Assembly: GCA_016784605.1 (NCBI GenBank)
Contig: JADHUI010000007.1
Location: 1 to 64,000 of the forward strand
Length of the DNA stretch: 64,000 nucleotides
Source: Fidelibacterota bacterium
Lineage (GTDB): Bacteria; Fidelibacterota; Marinisomatia; Marinisomatales; UBA1611
Reading direction: 5' to 3'
Both the position numbers and the translations under genes were made by a program. Below, one piece after another: positions 47,506-55,800 of the stretch (its first letter is position 1; each line of letters opens with the position of its first letter). The notes under the pieces are model-generated. The model was not told the DNA's origin. It saw only the letters and a list, made by a program, of their open reading frames with translations, and made no database searches.

Positions 47506-48180
47506 TTAACTGCTTGTTTGACCTAAGATTTCTTGGGCAGCATTTTTAAACTTATCTACGACAAATTCTTGATTTGAGATTTCTTGAGCAATAGAGCGAG
47601 CCAGTTCTATATTTCCACGAGATAATTCTACATGTGCGATATAAAGTGATAATTCATTTTTTTGATTATTGGATGTTGATTTAGATTTGCCTTTAGTATA
47701 AAGGGAGATTGCTTCATCGATTGAATTGTCATTTAAAGCAATGGCTGCTAACATGATATATGCTGGTGGTACTAAAGCAGGCATTGATGAAAATTCGACA
47801 AATTTTAAGAGTTGATTTTTGGCATCCGAAAAATTATTTTGATCAAAATATATTTTCCCTAAATAATAGTGGCCAATTTCACCTGCATCTGTACTAGCGT
47901 ATTCTTGGATTAATGATTCAAATTGGACAACAGCATTATCCTTATCTCCTTTTTCGACTGCAACTAATGCTTGACTTAATTTTGAATTAGCTGCTAAAAC
48001 TTTCGTTTCATTCGAATTTGAAATAAACTGGTATCCGATAAAAAGAGCTAATGCAACAGCTAATATTTGAAATATTTTCTGACGATTGTCTTCGAAATAA
48101 GCTTCAGCTTTGTCAACTTTTTCCAAAAATGGATCTTGTTTAATATCTTTTTTTGTAAGTTTTTTCTTTGGTTTTAACAT
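47506..48180 (-). CDS. Single-pass TPR protein (YfgM-like)
   Basis: 224 residues. A basic cytoplasmic N-terminus (MLKPKKKLTKKDIKQD), one membrane helix (about 38-54, FQILAVALALFIGYQFI), then TPR-like repeats (SQALVAVEKGDKDNAVVQFE, YYLGKIYFDQNNFSDAKNQLL, YIMLAAIALNDNSIDEAISL). This layout is that of YfgM/TPR_21 proteins, which assist folding at the SecYEG exit. It lies between tRNA-Arg(CCT) and mreB. Confidence 0.78.
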   Translation of the reverse strand: MLKPKKKLTKKDIKQDPFLEKVDKAEAYFEDNRQKIFQILAVALALFIGYQFISNSNETKVLAANSKLSQALVAVEKGDKDNAVVQFESLIQEYASTDAGEIGHYYLGKIYFDQNNFSDAKNQLLKFVEFSSMPALVPPAYIMLAAIALNDNSIDEAISLYTKGKSKSTSNNQKNELSLYIAHVELSRGNIELARSIAQEISNQEFVVDKFKNAAQEILGQTSS

Positions 48181-48211
48181 TATTTCCTCAAATTCATATA
48201 AAAAGGTTCTG

Positions 48212-48283
48212 TACCCTCGGTAGGAATCGAACCTACATCTAATCCTTAGGAGGGATTTGTTCTATCCGTTGAACTACGAAGGC
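48212..48283 (-). tRNA. tRNA-Arg(CCT)
   Basis: 72-nt cloverleaf. Acceptor GCCTTCG/CGAGGGT (with G-U pairs), D arm GTTC/GAAC, anticodon stem AATCC/GGATT with loop CTCCTAA (anticodon CCT), T arm GTAGG/CCTAC with TTCGATT, discriminator A. CCA is not encoded. Confidence 0.95.
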
Positions 48284-48302
48284 AATCACGGAAATTAGCA
48301 AT

Positions 48303-48337
48303 AATATTTCCCTTAAAAAAGAAGGATGGGAAATATT
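48303..48337. terminator. Perfect 10-bp hairpin after gpsA
   Basis: AATATTTCCC (48303-48312) pairs with GGGAAATATT (48328-48337) around a 15-base loop, ten bases past the gpsA stop. On the minus strand no U tract follows, so it may slow transcription or protect the mRNA end rather than act as a classical terminator. On the plus strand five T follow, but no plus-strand gene is near. It lies 20 bases before tRNA-Arg(CCT). Confidence 0.4.
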
Positions 48338-48347
48338 TTTAAATTTA

Positions 48348-49349
48348 TTAAGATTCCGAAACAAGTCCGCGCGTCATTAAATTTGTAACCGCGGTTTTGG
48401 GATCTTCATCATTGAATAAAATATTGTAAACGGCTTCAGATATTGGCATTTCAATATCATATTTAATTTTGAGTTGATGAACAGATTTAGCCATTTTCAC
48501 ACCTTCAGCAACCATTTTCATATCATCGAGAACATGACTTAATTTTTGACCTTTACCTATCATTTCGCCCACATATCGGTTTCTAGAATGTTGGCTTAAA
48601 CAAGTTACAATAACGTCGCCTATTCCGCTCAAGCCTTGAAATGTTTCCTTCTTGGCTCCCATAGCAACACCTAAGCGCGTCATTTCAAACATACCTCGCG
48701 TCATTAAAGCCGCTTTTGTATTATCACCATATCCGATTCCATCGCAAATTCCAGCAGCAATTGCAAAGACGTTTTTTAAAGAGCCTCCCAATTCAACACC
48801 ACGAATATCTGTATTAGAATAAATTCTCAATGTAGGCGAAGAAAATAGTTGTTGAACCGTCATTGCTGGGATTTCATCTGCGCAGGCAGATACTAATGTT
48901 GTCGGCATTCCAAGTGCTACTTCTTCAGCATGACTAGGACCATATAATGTAACCACTTGTGATGATGGTATTTCTGCTGCATCCATAACTACTTGGCTCA
49001 TTGTTAATAACGAATTATTTTCAATGCCTTTGGATAAAATAATAAAAGTTTGATTATTTAAACCTATCTCTATTAATTCAATTATTAACGCACGAACAAA
49101 ATGAGAAGGAATTGCTATCACAATATATTCTGTATTTTGAATGGTTTTAATTAAATCAGAAGACAGTGAAATAGATTGATTTAAGGATAATTCCTTTATG
49201 AATGGGTGGGTATAAGAATCCATTATTTGAGCAATTTCTTGCTCAAACTTGCTCCATAGTGACACATTATGACCTAACTCAGCCAAATGATGGGCAATGG
49301 TGGCGCCCCAGGACCCAGCCCCAAGTACGGCTATTTTAGTTTTTTTAAT
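48348..49349 (-). CDS. gpsA: Glycerol-3-phosphate dehydrogenase [NAD(P)+], probable ATT start
   Basis: 333 residues if translation begins at ATT (49349-49347): I/M-KKTKIAVLGAGSWGATIAHHLAELG. The NAD-binding GxGxxG motif lies before the first ATG, GTG or TTG (TTG at 49286), and in-frame TAG closes the frame 11 codons upstream of ATT, so a canonical start is absent. ATT stands exactly where family members start, with GAG six bases upstream. Other motifs are intact: SKGIENNSLLTMSQ, GPSHAEEVALGMPT, and the catalytic Lys in LGGSLKNVFAIAAGICDG. It makes glycerol-3-phosphate for phospholipids. A 12-codon ORF (49383-49345) ends inside the ATT. A frameshift in the 7-A run is the alternative. Confidence 0.88.
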   Translation of the reverse strand: MKKTKIAVLGAGSWGATIAHHLAELGHNVSLWSKFEQEIAQIMDSYTHPFIKELSLNQSISLSSDLIKTIQNTEYIVIAIPSHFVRALIIELIEIGLNNQTFIILSKGIENNSLLTMSQVVMDAAEIPSSQVVTLYGPSHAEEVALGMPTTLVSACADEIPAMTVQQLFSSPTLRIYSNTDIRGVELGGSLKNVFAIAAGICDGIGYGDNTKAALMTRGMFEMTRLGVAMGAKKETFQGLSGIGDVIVTCLSQHSRNRYVGEMIGKGQKLSHVLDDMKMVAEGVKMAKSVHQLKIKYDIEMPISEAVYNILFNDEDPKTAVTNLMTRGLVSES

Positions 49350-49388
49350 ATTTTTCTCGAAAAATAATAAATGCTATAATCATAAGGA

Positions 49389-51218
49389 TTAATTATCTGC
49401 ATACAATTTGTTAATTGTATCTTCCCAATTTCCGTATACTTTTTTTCTTTTAATTTTAAATGTTGGTGTCAATTCATTATCGGCAATTGTGAAATCGCGA
49501 GGTAATACAGTGAATTTTCGTACATTTTCAACACGAGCAAATAGCTTGTTAACTTCATCAACGCCAGTTTGAACTTCCTGAAGAACATCTTCATCGGTAC
49601 AAAATTCTGAATAGGTTCGATCATGTTTTTGAAATTCTGCGATTAATTCAGTTGGAGGGATACCCGTGATATCTATTTTTAATTTTTCACGAAGTAAGTA
49701 GCCGGCATCCAAAGTTATTAAACCTGTAACATAGTTTCTTTGATCTCCAATAATAACAGCTTGAGATACAATAGGAATACCTTTTAATTGTTCTTCTATA
49801 GCAGTTGGAGCAATATTCTTTCCTCCAGAAGTAACAATAATTTCTTTTTTTCTTCCGGTGATGAATAAAAATCCATCCTTATCAAATTTTCCAAGATCAC
49901 CTGAATATAACCAATCGTCAACTAAACATTCATCAGTAGCTTCTTTGTCTTTGTAATATCCTTTGAATACATGGCGACCTTTCAACACTATCTCCCCATC
50001 TTCAGCAATTTTAACTTCTGTGTCAGGATACACGGGACCTGTTGATCCCATCTTAGTAGAATTTGGACGATTAAAAGTTGTAGGTCCACTCCCTTCTGAT
50101 TGTCCATATATTTCTAAAATAGGAATATCCATACTAGCAAAGAATTTTAAAATATCTGCATTAATTGGCGCTGCACCCGAAAATGCAAACCGGATATTTG
50201 ATAAACCAACAGCTTCTTTTACTTTCGAAAAAACTAATTTATCTGCCAGCTTATAACCAAAACCTTCATCCGATTCTCCTTTAAATCGAGCTAGATTTGC
50301 AGCCATTCCTTTTTCCATAGCAAATGACATTATTTTAGCTTTTAATCCACTTGCGGAATCCACTTTTTCTTTAATCCCTGAATAAAACTTTTCCCAAACG
50401 CGTGGTACGCCGAAAAGGATACTTGGTTTTACTTCCTTGAGATTAGATAAAACATCTAGCCGCCCAGTGGCAAAATAAACTTTCCAACCCGTGATTGCCG
50501 GCGCGTGAAGAGTAAACATTTGTTCGGCAATATGAGACAAAGGTAAATAGGATAAACTCGTATCTGTTGGCGATAAATTAATTAAATCAATAGCCTGTTT
50601 TGCCGTCCAAGACATATTGTCATTTGAAAGCATTACTGCTTTAGGGGGACCTGTTGTTCCTGAAGTATAAATGAAAGTTGCAACATCGTCTTTTTTTAAG
50701 TTACTCATAGACTCTAATGCGGTTTTTTTGAATTCATCATTAGATAGATTTACAAAAGATTTCCAAGTTGTGATCATATTATCTTCAATCTCGGGACATT
50801 TGTCCATGAGAATAACAGATTGTAAATGGCTTAAGTTATCTCTTTCGCTGTTTATTTTTGCCCATTGCTCTTTGTCTTCAAGTAAGAGAACTTTTGCTTC
50901 AGAATGATTGAGTATATAGGTTATTTCTTCAGGAGAACTTGTTTCATATAAACCTGCAGGAATGGCACCAATCATCATTGCTGCCATATCCATAACTACC
51001 CAATTATAACAATTGAATCCTAGAATGCAAACTTTGTCCCCTTTTTCGCAACCCAGAGCTAACAATGAACCAGCCACTTTATGAACATCTTCTTTGTATG
51101 TTTCCCAGGATATGTCTTGCCACGAGTCACCGTCTTTGTAAGAAAATGCGGCATTATTTCCATTTGTAACAGCTTGATTAAATAGGTATTGCACGGATGA
51201 TATGGGATGTTCAATCAT
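49389..51218 (-). CDS. Long-chain acyl-CoA synthetase (AMP-forming)
   Basis: 609 residues from ATG at 51218 (MIEHPISSVQYLF), with AAAGGA six bases upstream; the frame opens 22 codons earlier. ANL-superfamily ligase: P-loop IYTSGTTGPPKAVMLS near 185-200, the A5-type IYGQSEGSG, DWLYSGDLGKFDKDGF, and GRKKEIIVTSGGKNIAP. The length and insert fit the FadD15/bubblegum branch. It activates fatty acids, probably long chain, at the inner membrane. It is followed by gpsA, so both serve lipid metabolism. Confidence 0.92.
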   Translation of the reverse strand: MIEHPISSVQYLFNQAVTNGNNAAFSYKDGDSWQDISWETYKEDVHKVAGSLLALGCEKGDKVCILGFNCYNWVVMDMAAMMIGAIPAGLYETSSPEEITYILNHSEAKVLLLEDKEQWAKINSERDNLSHLQSVILMDKCPEIEDNMITTWKSFVNLSNDEFKKTALESMSNLKKDDVATFIYTSGTTGPPKAVMLSNDNMSWTAKQAIDLINLSPTDTSLSYLPLSHIAEQMFTLHAPAITGWKVYFATGRLDVLSNLKEVKPSILFGVPRVWEKFYSGIKEKVDSASGLKAKIMSFAMEKGMAANLARFKGESDEGFGYKLADKLVFSKVKEAVGLSNIRFAFSGAAPINADILKFFASMDIPILEIYGQSEGSGPTTFNRPNSTKMGSTGPVYPDTEVKIAEDGEIVLKGRHVFKGYYKDKEATDECLVDDWLYSGDLGKFDKDGFLFITGRKKEIIVTSGGKNIAPTAIEEQLKGIPIVSQAVIIGDQRNYVTGLITLDAGYLLREKLKIDITGIPPTELIAEFQKHDRTYSEFCTDEDVLQEVQTGVDEVNKLFARVENVRKFTVLPRDFTIADNELTPTFKIKRKKVYGNWEDTINKLYADN

Positions 51219-51310
51219 GATAATTCCTTTAGCTAATGCGTTAATAATAATACTCAATTTAGGACATCCACCTTTCTTTCCCAAGAGCTCAGAATATGTA
51301 TGATTTCATA

Positions 51311-51339
51311 TTGACTCCCTTTAAGGTCGCGGGTAATTT
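51311..51339 (+). promoter_or_regulatory. Sigma70-like promoter of tRNA-Leu
   Basis: TTGACT (51311-51316), a 17-base spacer and TAATTT (51334-51339) on the plus strand. The start would fall near 51346, giving a leader of about 19 bases before tRNA-Leu. It lies in the divergent gap between fadD and the tRNA. Confidence 0.6.
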
Positions 51340-51364
51340 CAACGTACTATCAATGTTCAATTAT

Positions 51365-51448
51365 GCCGGGGTGGTGGAATTGGTAGACACGCTGGTCTCA
51401 AACACCAGTGGGAGCAATCCCGTGTCGGTTCGAGTCCGACCCTCGGTA
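51365..51448 (+). tRNA. tRNA-Leu(CAA)
   Basis: 84-nt class II tRNA and the only plus-strand gene of the window. Acceptor GCCGGGG/CCTCGGT, anticodon stem CTGGT/ACCAG with loop CTCAAAC (anticodon CAA), a variable arm (TGGGAGCAATCCCGT) and T arm GTCGG/CCGAC with TTCGAGT, discriminator A. CCA is not encoded. Confidence 0.96.
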
Positions 51449-51791
51449 CGATCAATTATAAGTTAATTTTATTGCAATATATTTTTCTTGCATTTAATCA
51501 AATAAACAAATACTTTAACTATGAAGGTGCTGGTTTGGTACCTTTGGTATGTGGAAGGGGTAGATATTCACTTTGTCCCGAGGTCAATGTGAAATCTGCC
51601 CCAATATTTTTTTAATCTATATTAAAGTGACATGTGTAATATTTCCAATATATCTTAATATTGTTACGTATAACTAATCTAAATGGACTTAATGACAAAC
51701 TTTAATTATACTGTTATATAAAATAATATTCGCAATGCATTATCTAGACAAAACAGACCATTTCAGTGAAAATTCCAAAGATAATATCGCA
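51449..51791. other. Convergent intergenic region, 343 bases
   Basis: AT-rich gap between tRNA-Leu (plus) and the PurL-like gene (minus). The first part has a short direct repeat TTTGGTA (around 51533-51549, flanking a GGTACC palindrome). The middle holds a long hairpin with a T tract, listed separately. The rest (51614-51791) shows no ORF or repeat I can support. A small plus-strand RNA between the tRNA and the hairpin is possible but unproven. Confidence 0.6.
51557..51613 (+). terminator. Long hairpin with T tract (terminator candidate)
   Basis: GGGGTAGATATTCAC (51557-51571) pairs with GTGAAATCTGCCCC (51589-51602), with one G.U pair and one bulged base, around a 17-base loop. Seven T (51607-51613) follow after AATA. 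It fits a rho-independent terminator for plus-strand transcription from tRNA-Leu, though it lies 108 bases beyond the tRNA. The minus strand lacks a U tract, so it is not an obvious terminator for the recX run. Confidence 0.6.
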
Positions 51792-53579
51792 TTATAATGG
51801 AATATTTAAATAGTCATTAACAACAATATTTGGCGTTTCAATTACTCTTCCTATGGTAGAATTCGGTGTATTGAATCGCATGCAAATTCGTTGAAATTCC
51901 ATCAGATTTTCTTCATTTAAAATGACTAAATATGAACCAAACTGTTCTCCAAATAATAACTCTAATGGACTCATTTTACGTGAAATAAATATTTTTGCGC
52001 CGTACTGTTCTTCGCATTGTAGCATTAAATCTTTTAATGCAATCGTAAGCCCACCGGAAGTGAGTTGAATAGCTGATTCAACAATCTTTTCTTTTAGACA
52101 ATATTGGATCGTTTTAAACGTATTTATTTCGATGGGCTCTAATTTATATACAGGATTAATACAATGAGATATACCAAGGAATTCCATTACTTTTGAATTT
52201 ATTAGTTGCCCTTTTAGAACGCCAGCCATAGATATAAAATAATTTGATGATTTAGAAAGTTGAAAAGATTCCCGTGACAATTTGCTCACATTTTTAACAA
52301 AAGCATTCAATTTTATAACAGGTTTAGAATCTGTAAATGTTACATTAAAATTACTTGTGATATTTAAAATAAATAATTCATTTGATATGGTTTGGTTTAA
52401 TGAACCGATGCCATTGGACGCTGATTCTCGGGAAAGTGCAATATCAATAATTATATGATTTATTTTAGTACCTTTAGATACTCTTCTTCCTAGAAAAGAA
52501 TAAATATGTTTTACGTATTCTCCATCCGTATACGAATTCAAAATATATGCATCTGATAGGATAAAAGAATCATCATTTCCCGAGTTGAATGTTTTTGATT
52601 GGATTTTGTCTTTTTCTAAGTGCTGAGATAAATCAAAATAAATTTGAGATAGTTTTCTTTTACCGAATTTCGGGATTGACTTTGGGATATACGGTTTATC
52701 TTTTTTTATCAGGTCTTTTGTCACATAGGCTGCTTGAAGAGATAATATCGATTTTGGAAGTTTAATACAGTTTGAACTTTCTGTATAATAATGCAAATAT
52801 GGATCATCATTAAATCTGCCAATTATATTGATCTCGATATTATTTTTCTTAAACAGGTGTTGGATGATTTTAACATTCTCTTTTGGAACGATTAAAAACG
52901 CATATTTTTTATGTAAAATGATATTATTCTCATGAATAATAATACCTATATTCGTTCTATGTATTAATTTAGAAACGATTTCGCCAATATTTTTATATAC
53001 ATACAGGCTTTGTTTTATTTGATGCTCATTTCTAAGCTGATTGAAAATATCAAATAATATTTTTTCAGAATTAATCGATTGCTTTGGGTTGCTTAATTGG
53101 ACGGATAAAATAATATCCGTAGGAACAATCTTTATATTATTATTGATTGTTTTCTTAAAAGCTTGGACATTAATGACTCCGCTAGACCTTTTTACTGCAT
53201 TTTTGGGAATTTGGAAATGTATTTTATTAAACTTAAAATATTTAATCCTTTTAAACAGAATTTCTTGCAATCGATTGAATTCTTTAACAGATGGTTTAAA
53301 TAAAAATGTATATACAATCCAATCTGGCAATTCTCCATTAATTAAGAATTTTAAAATAGAAGAATCATCTTTAAAATTTAATTTTCCATTATTGCATAAA
53401 ACTACACCATCTTTTTTTCGCACATCACTAATATTTTCATCGGAATCAATTATTCTCAGGTTTCGATTAATTATTTCCTTTGATAAACACTGGGAGAGTA
53501 ATTTTAATTCATTCTTCGTAGGTTTCTTGCCTAAGCAATGATCAAAATATTCTAAATCTTCTTTGGAGAATAGGGTCAT
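51792..53579 (-). CDS. Divergent PurL-like protein, probably catalytically inactive
   Basis: 595 residues against about 740 for FGAM synthase II. PurL-like pieces appear in order: FSKEDLEYFDHCLGKKPTKNEL (4-25, linker domain), KKYAFLIVPKENV...IEINIIGRFNDD (224-259, matching the first AIRS C-terminal region), SNYFISMAGVLKGQ...SKVMEFLGI, VESAIQLTSGGLTIAL (500-515) and ELLFGEQFGSYLVIL (541-555). Key residues are gone: the catalytic-His WSEHCSYK stretch reads SQCLSKEIIN (29-38), SAHDxSDGG reads SAIQLTSGG, and no ATP/FGAR motifs such as GDGVGTK are visible. It is very rich in Ile, Lys and Asn. It overlaps the recX stop by one base and ends the dnaX-recA run. Inferred pseudoenzyme; role unknown. Confidence 0.7.
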   Translation of the reverse strand: MTLFSKEDLEYFDHCLGKKPTKNELKLLSQCLSKEIINRNLRIIDSDENISDVRKKDGVVLCNNGKLNFKDDSSILKFLINGELPDWIVYTFLFKPSVKEFNRLQEILFKRIKYFKFNKIHFQIPKNAVKRSSGVINVQAFKKTINNNIKIVPTDIILSVQLSNPKQSINSEKILFDIFNQLRNEHQIKQSLYVYKNIGEIVSKLIHRTNIGIIIHENNIILHKKYAFLIVPKENVKIIQHLFKKNNIEINIIGRFNDDPYLHYYTESSNCIKLPKSILSLQAAYVTKDLIKKDKPYIPKSIPKFGKRKLSQIYFDLSQHLEKDKIQSKTFNSGNDDSFILSDAYILNSYTDGEYVKHIYSFLGRRVSKGTKINHIIIDIALSRESASNGIGSLNQTISNELFILNITSNFNVTFTDSKPVIKLNAFVKNVSKLSRESFQLSKSSNYFISMAGVLKGQLINSKVMEFLGISHCINPVYKLEPIEINTFKTIQYCLKEKIVESAIQLTSGGLTIALKDLMLQCEEQYGAKIFISRKMSPLELLFGEQFGSYLVILNEENLMEFQRICMRFNTPNSTIGRVIETPNIVVNDYLNIPL

Positions 53580-54202
53580 TATAGAATCCCATTTTCTATC
53601 AATTTCGGTTCAATGTCAGCCCAAGAAAAACCTTTTCGTTTAAGAAAATTGATTAATTTAGTTTTGGAATTATCATCAATGGGTTTGGCCAGTATTTTCA
53701 TTTTCTTTAATAATAATTCTTGAATTAAATCTGGAACAGGATACTTTTTATATATTTTATCTATTGCATACTCAACAAGAACATCTTCAATTTTGAATTT
53801 TATAATGGAGGCTTTTAAAGCAAAAGGTCCAAGTTTTTTCAGATGAACTTGATCCCTGATATAGGACTCGATGAAGGACTGATCATTAATAAGTCCAAGT
53901 TGCTCTAATTCCTTCAATACAGGAAGAATATCATTAAGTGTATATTCTTTTTCTAGTAACCGAGTTTTCAGTTCATGTTTACTTCTAGAACGATAACTAA
54001 GCAATAAATAGGCTGAATCCTTTATTTTTGATATGTTTTCTTTTTGAATTATGCTTAATAGGCGATCTTTTTCGACCGTATCACCGATAGCCAGACCACT
54101 AGAAATAAAAACGCCTTCGGATATACCGAAGACGTCCCCATTACTTAAAGTGATTGTATATCGCGCTCGGCGTTTTTGTCTTTGTATGTTATTTATTTTC
54201 AC
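53579..54202 (-). CDS. recX: RecA regulator RecX
   Basis: 207 residues from a GTG start. An N-terminal extension (about 1-60) precedes the three-helix repeats: [26 protein letters not shown] (about 62-87) is the family signature, then [20 protein letters not shown] and a C-terminal [14 protein letters not shown]. RecX modulates RecA filaments. It overlaps the recA stop by 14 bases, the classic recA-recX arrangement. Confidence 0.92.
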   Translation of the reverse strand: MKINNIQRQKRRARYTITLSNGDVFGISEGVFISSGLAIGDTVEKDRLLSIIQKENISKIKDSAYLLLSYRSRSKHELKTRLLEKEYTLNDILPVLKELEQLGLINDQSFIESYIRDQVHLKKLGPFALKASIIKFKIEDVLVEYAIDKIYKKYPVPDLIQELLLKKMKILAKPIDDNSKTKLINFLKRKGFSWADIEPKLIENGIL

Positions 54203-55223
54203 CTTTTGACTTTTCAGATACTTCCGTTAATCCCATAAATGATTTTACTTTTTCGATAATTTCGTTCATCACATCTGGATTGTCTTTTAAATATTGTTTC
54301 GAATTTTCGCGACCTTGGCCAATTTTTCCATCGCCATAACTAAACCAAGCACCCATTTTTTCAATAATATTACCCGCAACAGCTAGATCAATAATATCTC
54401 CTTCAGTTGAAATACCGCGTCCAAACATAATATCAAATTCAGTATTTTTAAATGGAGGCGCTACTTTATTTTTAACAACCTTAACGCGAACGCGATTACC
54501 CACAGGGTTAGCACCATCTTTCAATGTGGTAATACGGCGAATTTCCAACCGTTGAGATGAATAAAATTTTAAAGCTCTACCACCTGGTGTTGTTTCTGGA
54601 TTTCCAAACATAACACCGATTTTCATTCTAATTTGATTAATAAAAATAACAGCAGTATTAGAACGACTCACAGTTCCGGTTAATTTTCTTAATGCTTGAC
54701 TCATTAGACGCGCTTGCAGGCCAACATGAGTGTCTCCCATATCCCCTTCTAATTCCGCTCGCGGTACAAGAGCCGCCACCGAATCAATTACGATAATATC
54801 AAGAGCGCCACTTCTGACAAGAGTTTCTGTGATTTCTAATGCTTCTTCACCCGAATCTGGTTGTGAAATCAACAACTCATCAATATCAACGCCTAAAGCT
54901 TTCGAATATTCAGGATCTAAAGCATGTTCTGCGTCAATAAATGCCGCATAGCCACCCGCTTTTTGTGCTTCAGCTACGATATGAAGTGCTAATGTAGTCT
55001 TCCCGGATGATTCGGGTCCATAAACTTCAATGATACGTCCTTTAGGGATTCCTCCTACGCCTAGTGCAACGTCGAGTGATAAACACCCGGTTGATATTAC
55101 ATTATCGGAAAGGATGGGTCTCTCCCGCCCCATTTTCATTAAAGATCCTTTTCCAAACTGTCTATCGATTTGAGTTATTGCTAAATCAATCGCTTTTTCT
55201 TTTTTTTTGCTTTTTTCAGCCAT
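54189..55223 (-). CDS. recA: Recombinase RecA
   Basis: 344 residues. Walker [10 protein letters not shown] (about 68-76), Walker [13 protein letters not shown], the L2-region [20 protein letters not shown] and the C-terminal acidic/basic tail are typical. It drives homologous recombination and the SOS response. No clear LexA box is seen in the 18-base gap upstream, so expression probably comes from the run started at dnaX or the SRP RNA. Confidence 0.98.
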   Translation of the reverse strand: MAEKSKKKEKAIDLAITQIDRQFGKGSLMKMGRERPILSDNVISTGCLSLDVALGVGGIPKGRIIEVYGPESSGKTTLALHIVAEAQKAGGYAAFIDAEHALDPEYSKALGVDIDELLISQPDSGEEALEITETLVRSGALDIIVIDSVAALVPRAELEGDMGDTHVGLQARLMSQALRKLTGTVSRSNTAVIFINQIRMKIGVMFGNPETTPGGRALKFYSSQRLEIRRITTLKDGANPVGNRVRVKVVKNKVAPPFKNTEFDIMFGRGISTEGDIIDLAVAGNIIEKMGAWFSYGDGKIGQGRENSKQYLKDNPDVMNEIIEKVKSFMGLTEVSEKSKGENK

Positions 55224-55241
55224 TTAACTACTCCTATTTGA

Positions 55242-55799
55242 TTAAGCCCCAAAGGAATGGGAGCCCAATATATTATAAATCGGTCCATCCTGTGACAATT
55301 CACTACTAACAAATTGCATCTGATTCGCATTCAAAGCAATTCCATCATACTTAGATTGTAAAAATATTTTTGCATCGGGCGGTTTCTTATCTGTGTATTT
55401 AATTCTTGCTATGGTTATATGTGGCGTATAAGGTTCTTCATTGATAGGAATTCCAATCGATTCTAGCCTAGTGTTTATTTTATCTACAAGTTGAATGAGT
55501 GATTGGGTGTCTCCTTCAATGCCTAACCATAACACAGTTGGTCTATCAATATTTGGGAAACAGCCAGTATTAGAAATGGTTAAATCATCTAATAAAACAT
55601 TGGGCGCAATTTTTGACAACACCGCGTTTATTTTTTCGACTGATTCATCCTTAGTATCGCCTAAAAACTTAAGAGTTAAGTGCAAATTGATATTTTTTAC
55701 CCACTTTATTTCTGATGGATCTTCAAATGTTGATACCAACATCTGCTTTATACCTAATACACGACTAGGAATTGGAATGGAAATAAATGTTCTTTTCAC
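55242..55799 (-). CDS. thpR: RNA 2',3'-cyclic phosphodiesterase (2H family)
   Basis: 185 residues from a GTG start one base after the cinA stop. Both 2H motifs are present: NLHLTLKFLGD (HLTL, near 40-50) and PYTPHITIARIK (HITI, near 125-136). Formerly called 2'-5' RNA ligase, it opens 2',3'-cyclic phosphate ends. The cinA-thpR-recA order is a common bacterial gene string. Confidence 0.93.
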   Translation of the reverse strand: MKRTFISIPIPSRVLGIKQMLVSTFEDPSEIKWVKNINLHLTLKFLGDTKDESVEKINAVLSKIAPNVLLDDLTISNTGCFPNIDRPTVLWLGIEGDTQSLIQLVDKINTRLESIGIPINEEPYTPHITIARIKYTDKKPPDAKIFLQSKYDGIALNANQMQFVSSELSQDGPIYNILGSHSFGA

Positions 55800-55800
55800 G

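Noticed and set aside
53041-53541. 166-codon plus-strand ORF opposite the PurL-like gene
   Set aside because: Antisense shadow. The minus-strand frame has PurL-like blocks and couples to recX, while this one has no recognisable domain.
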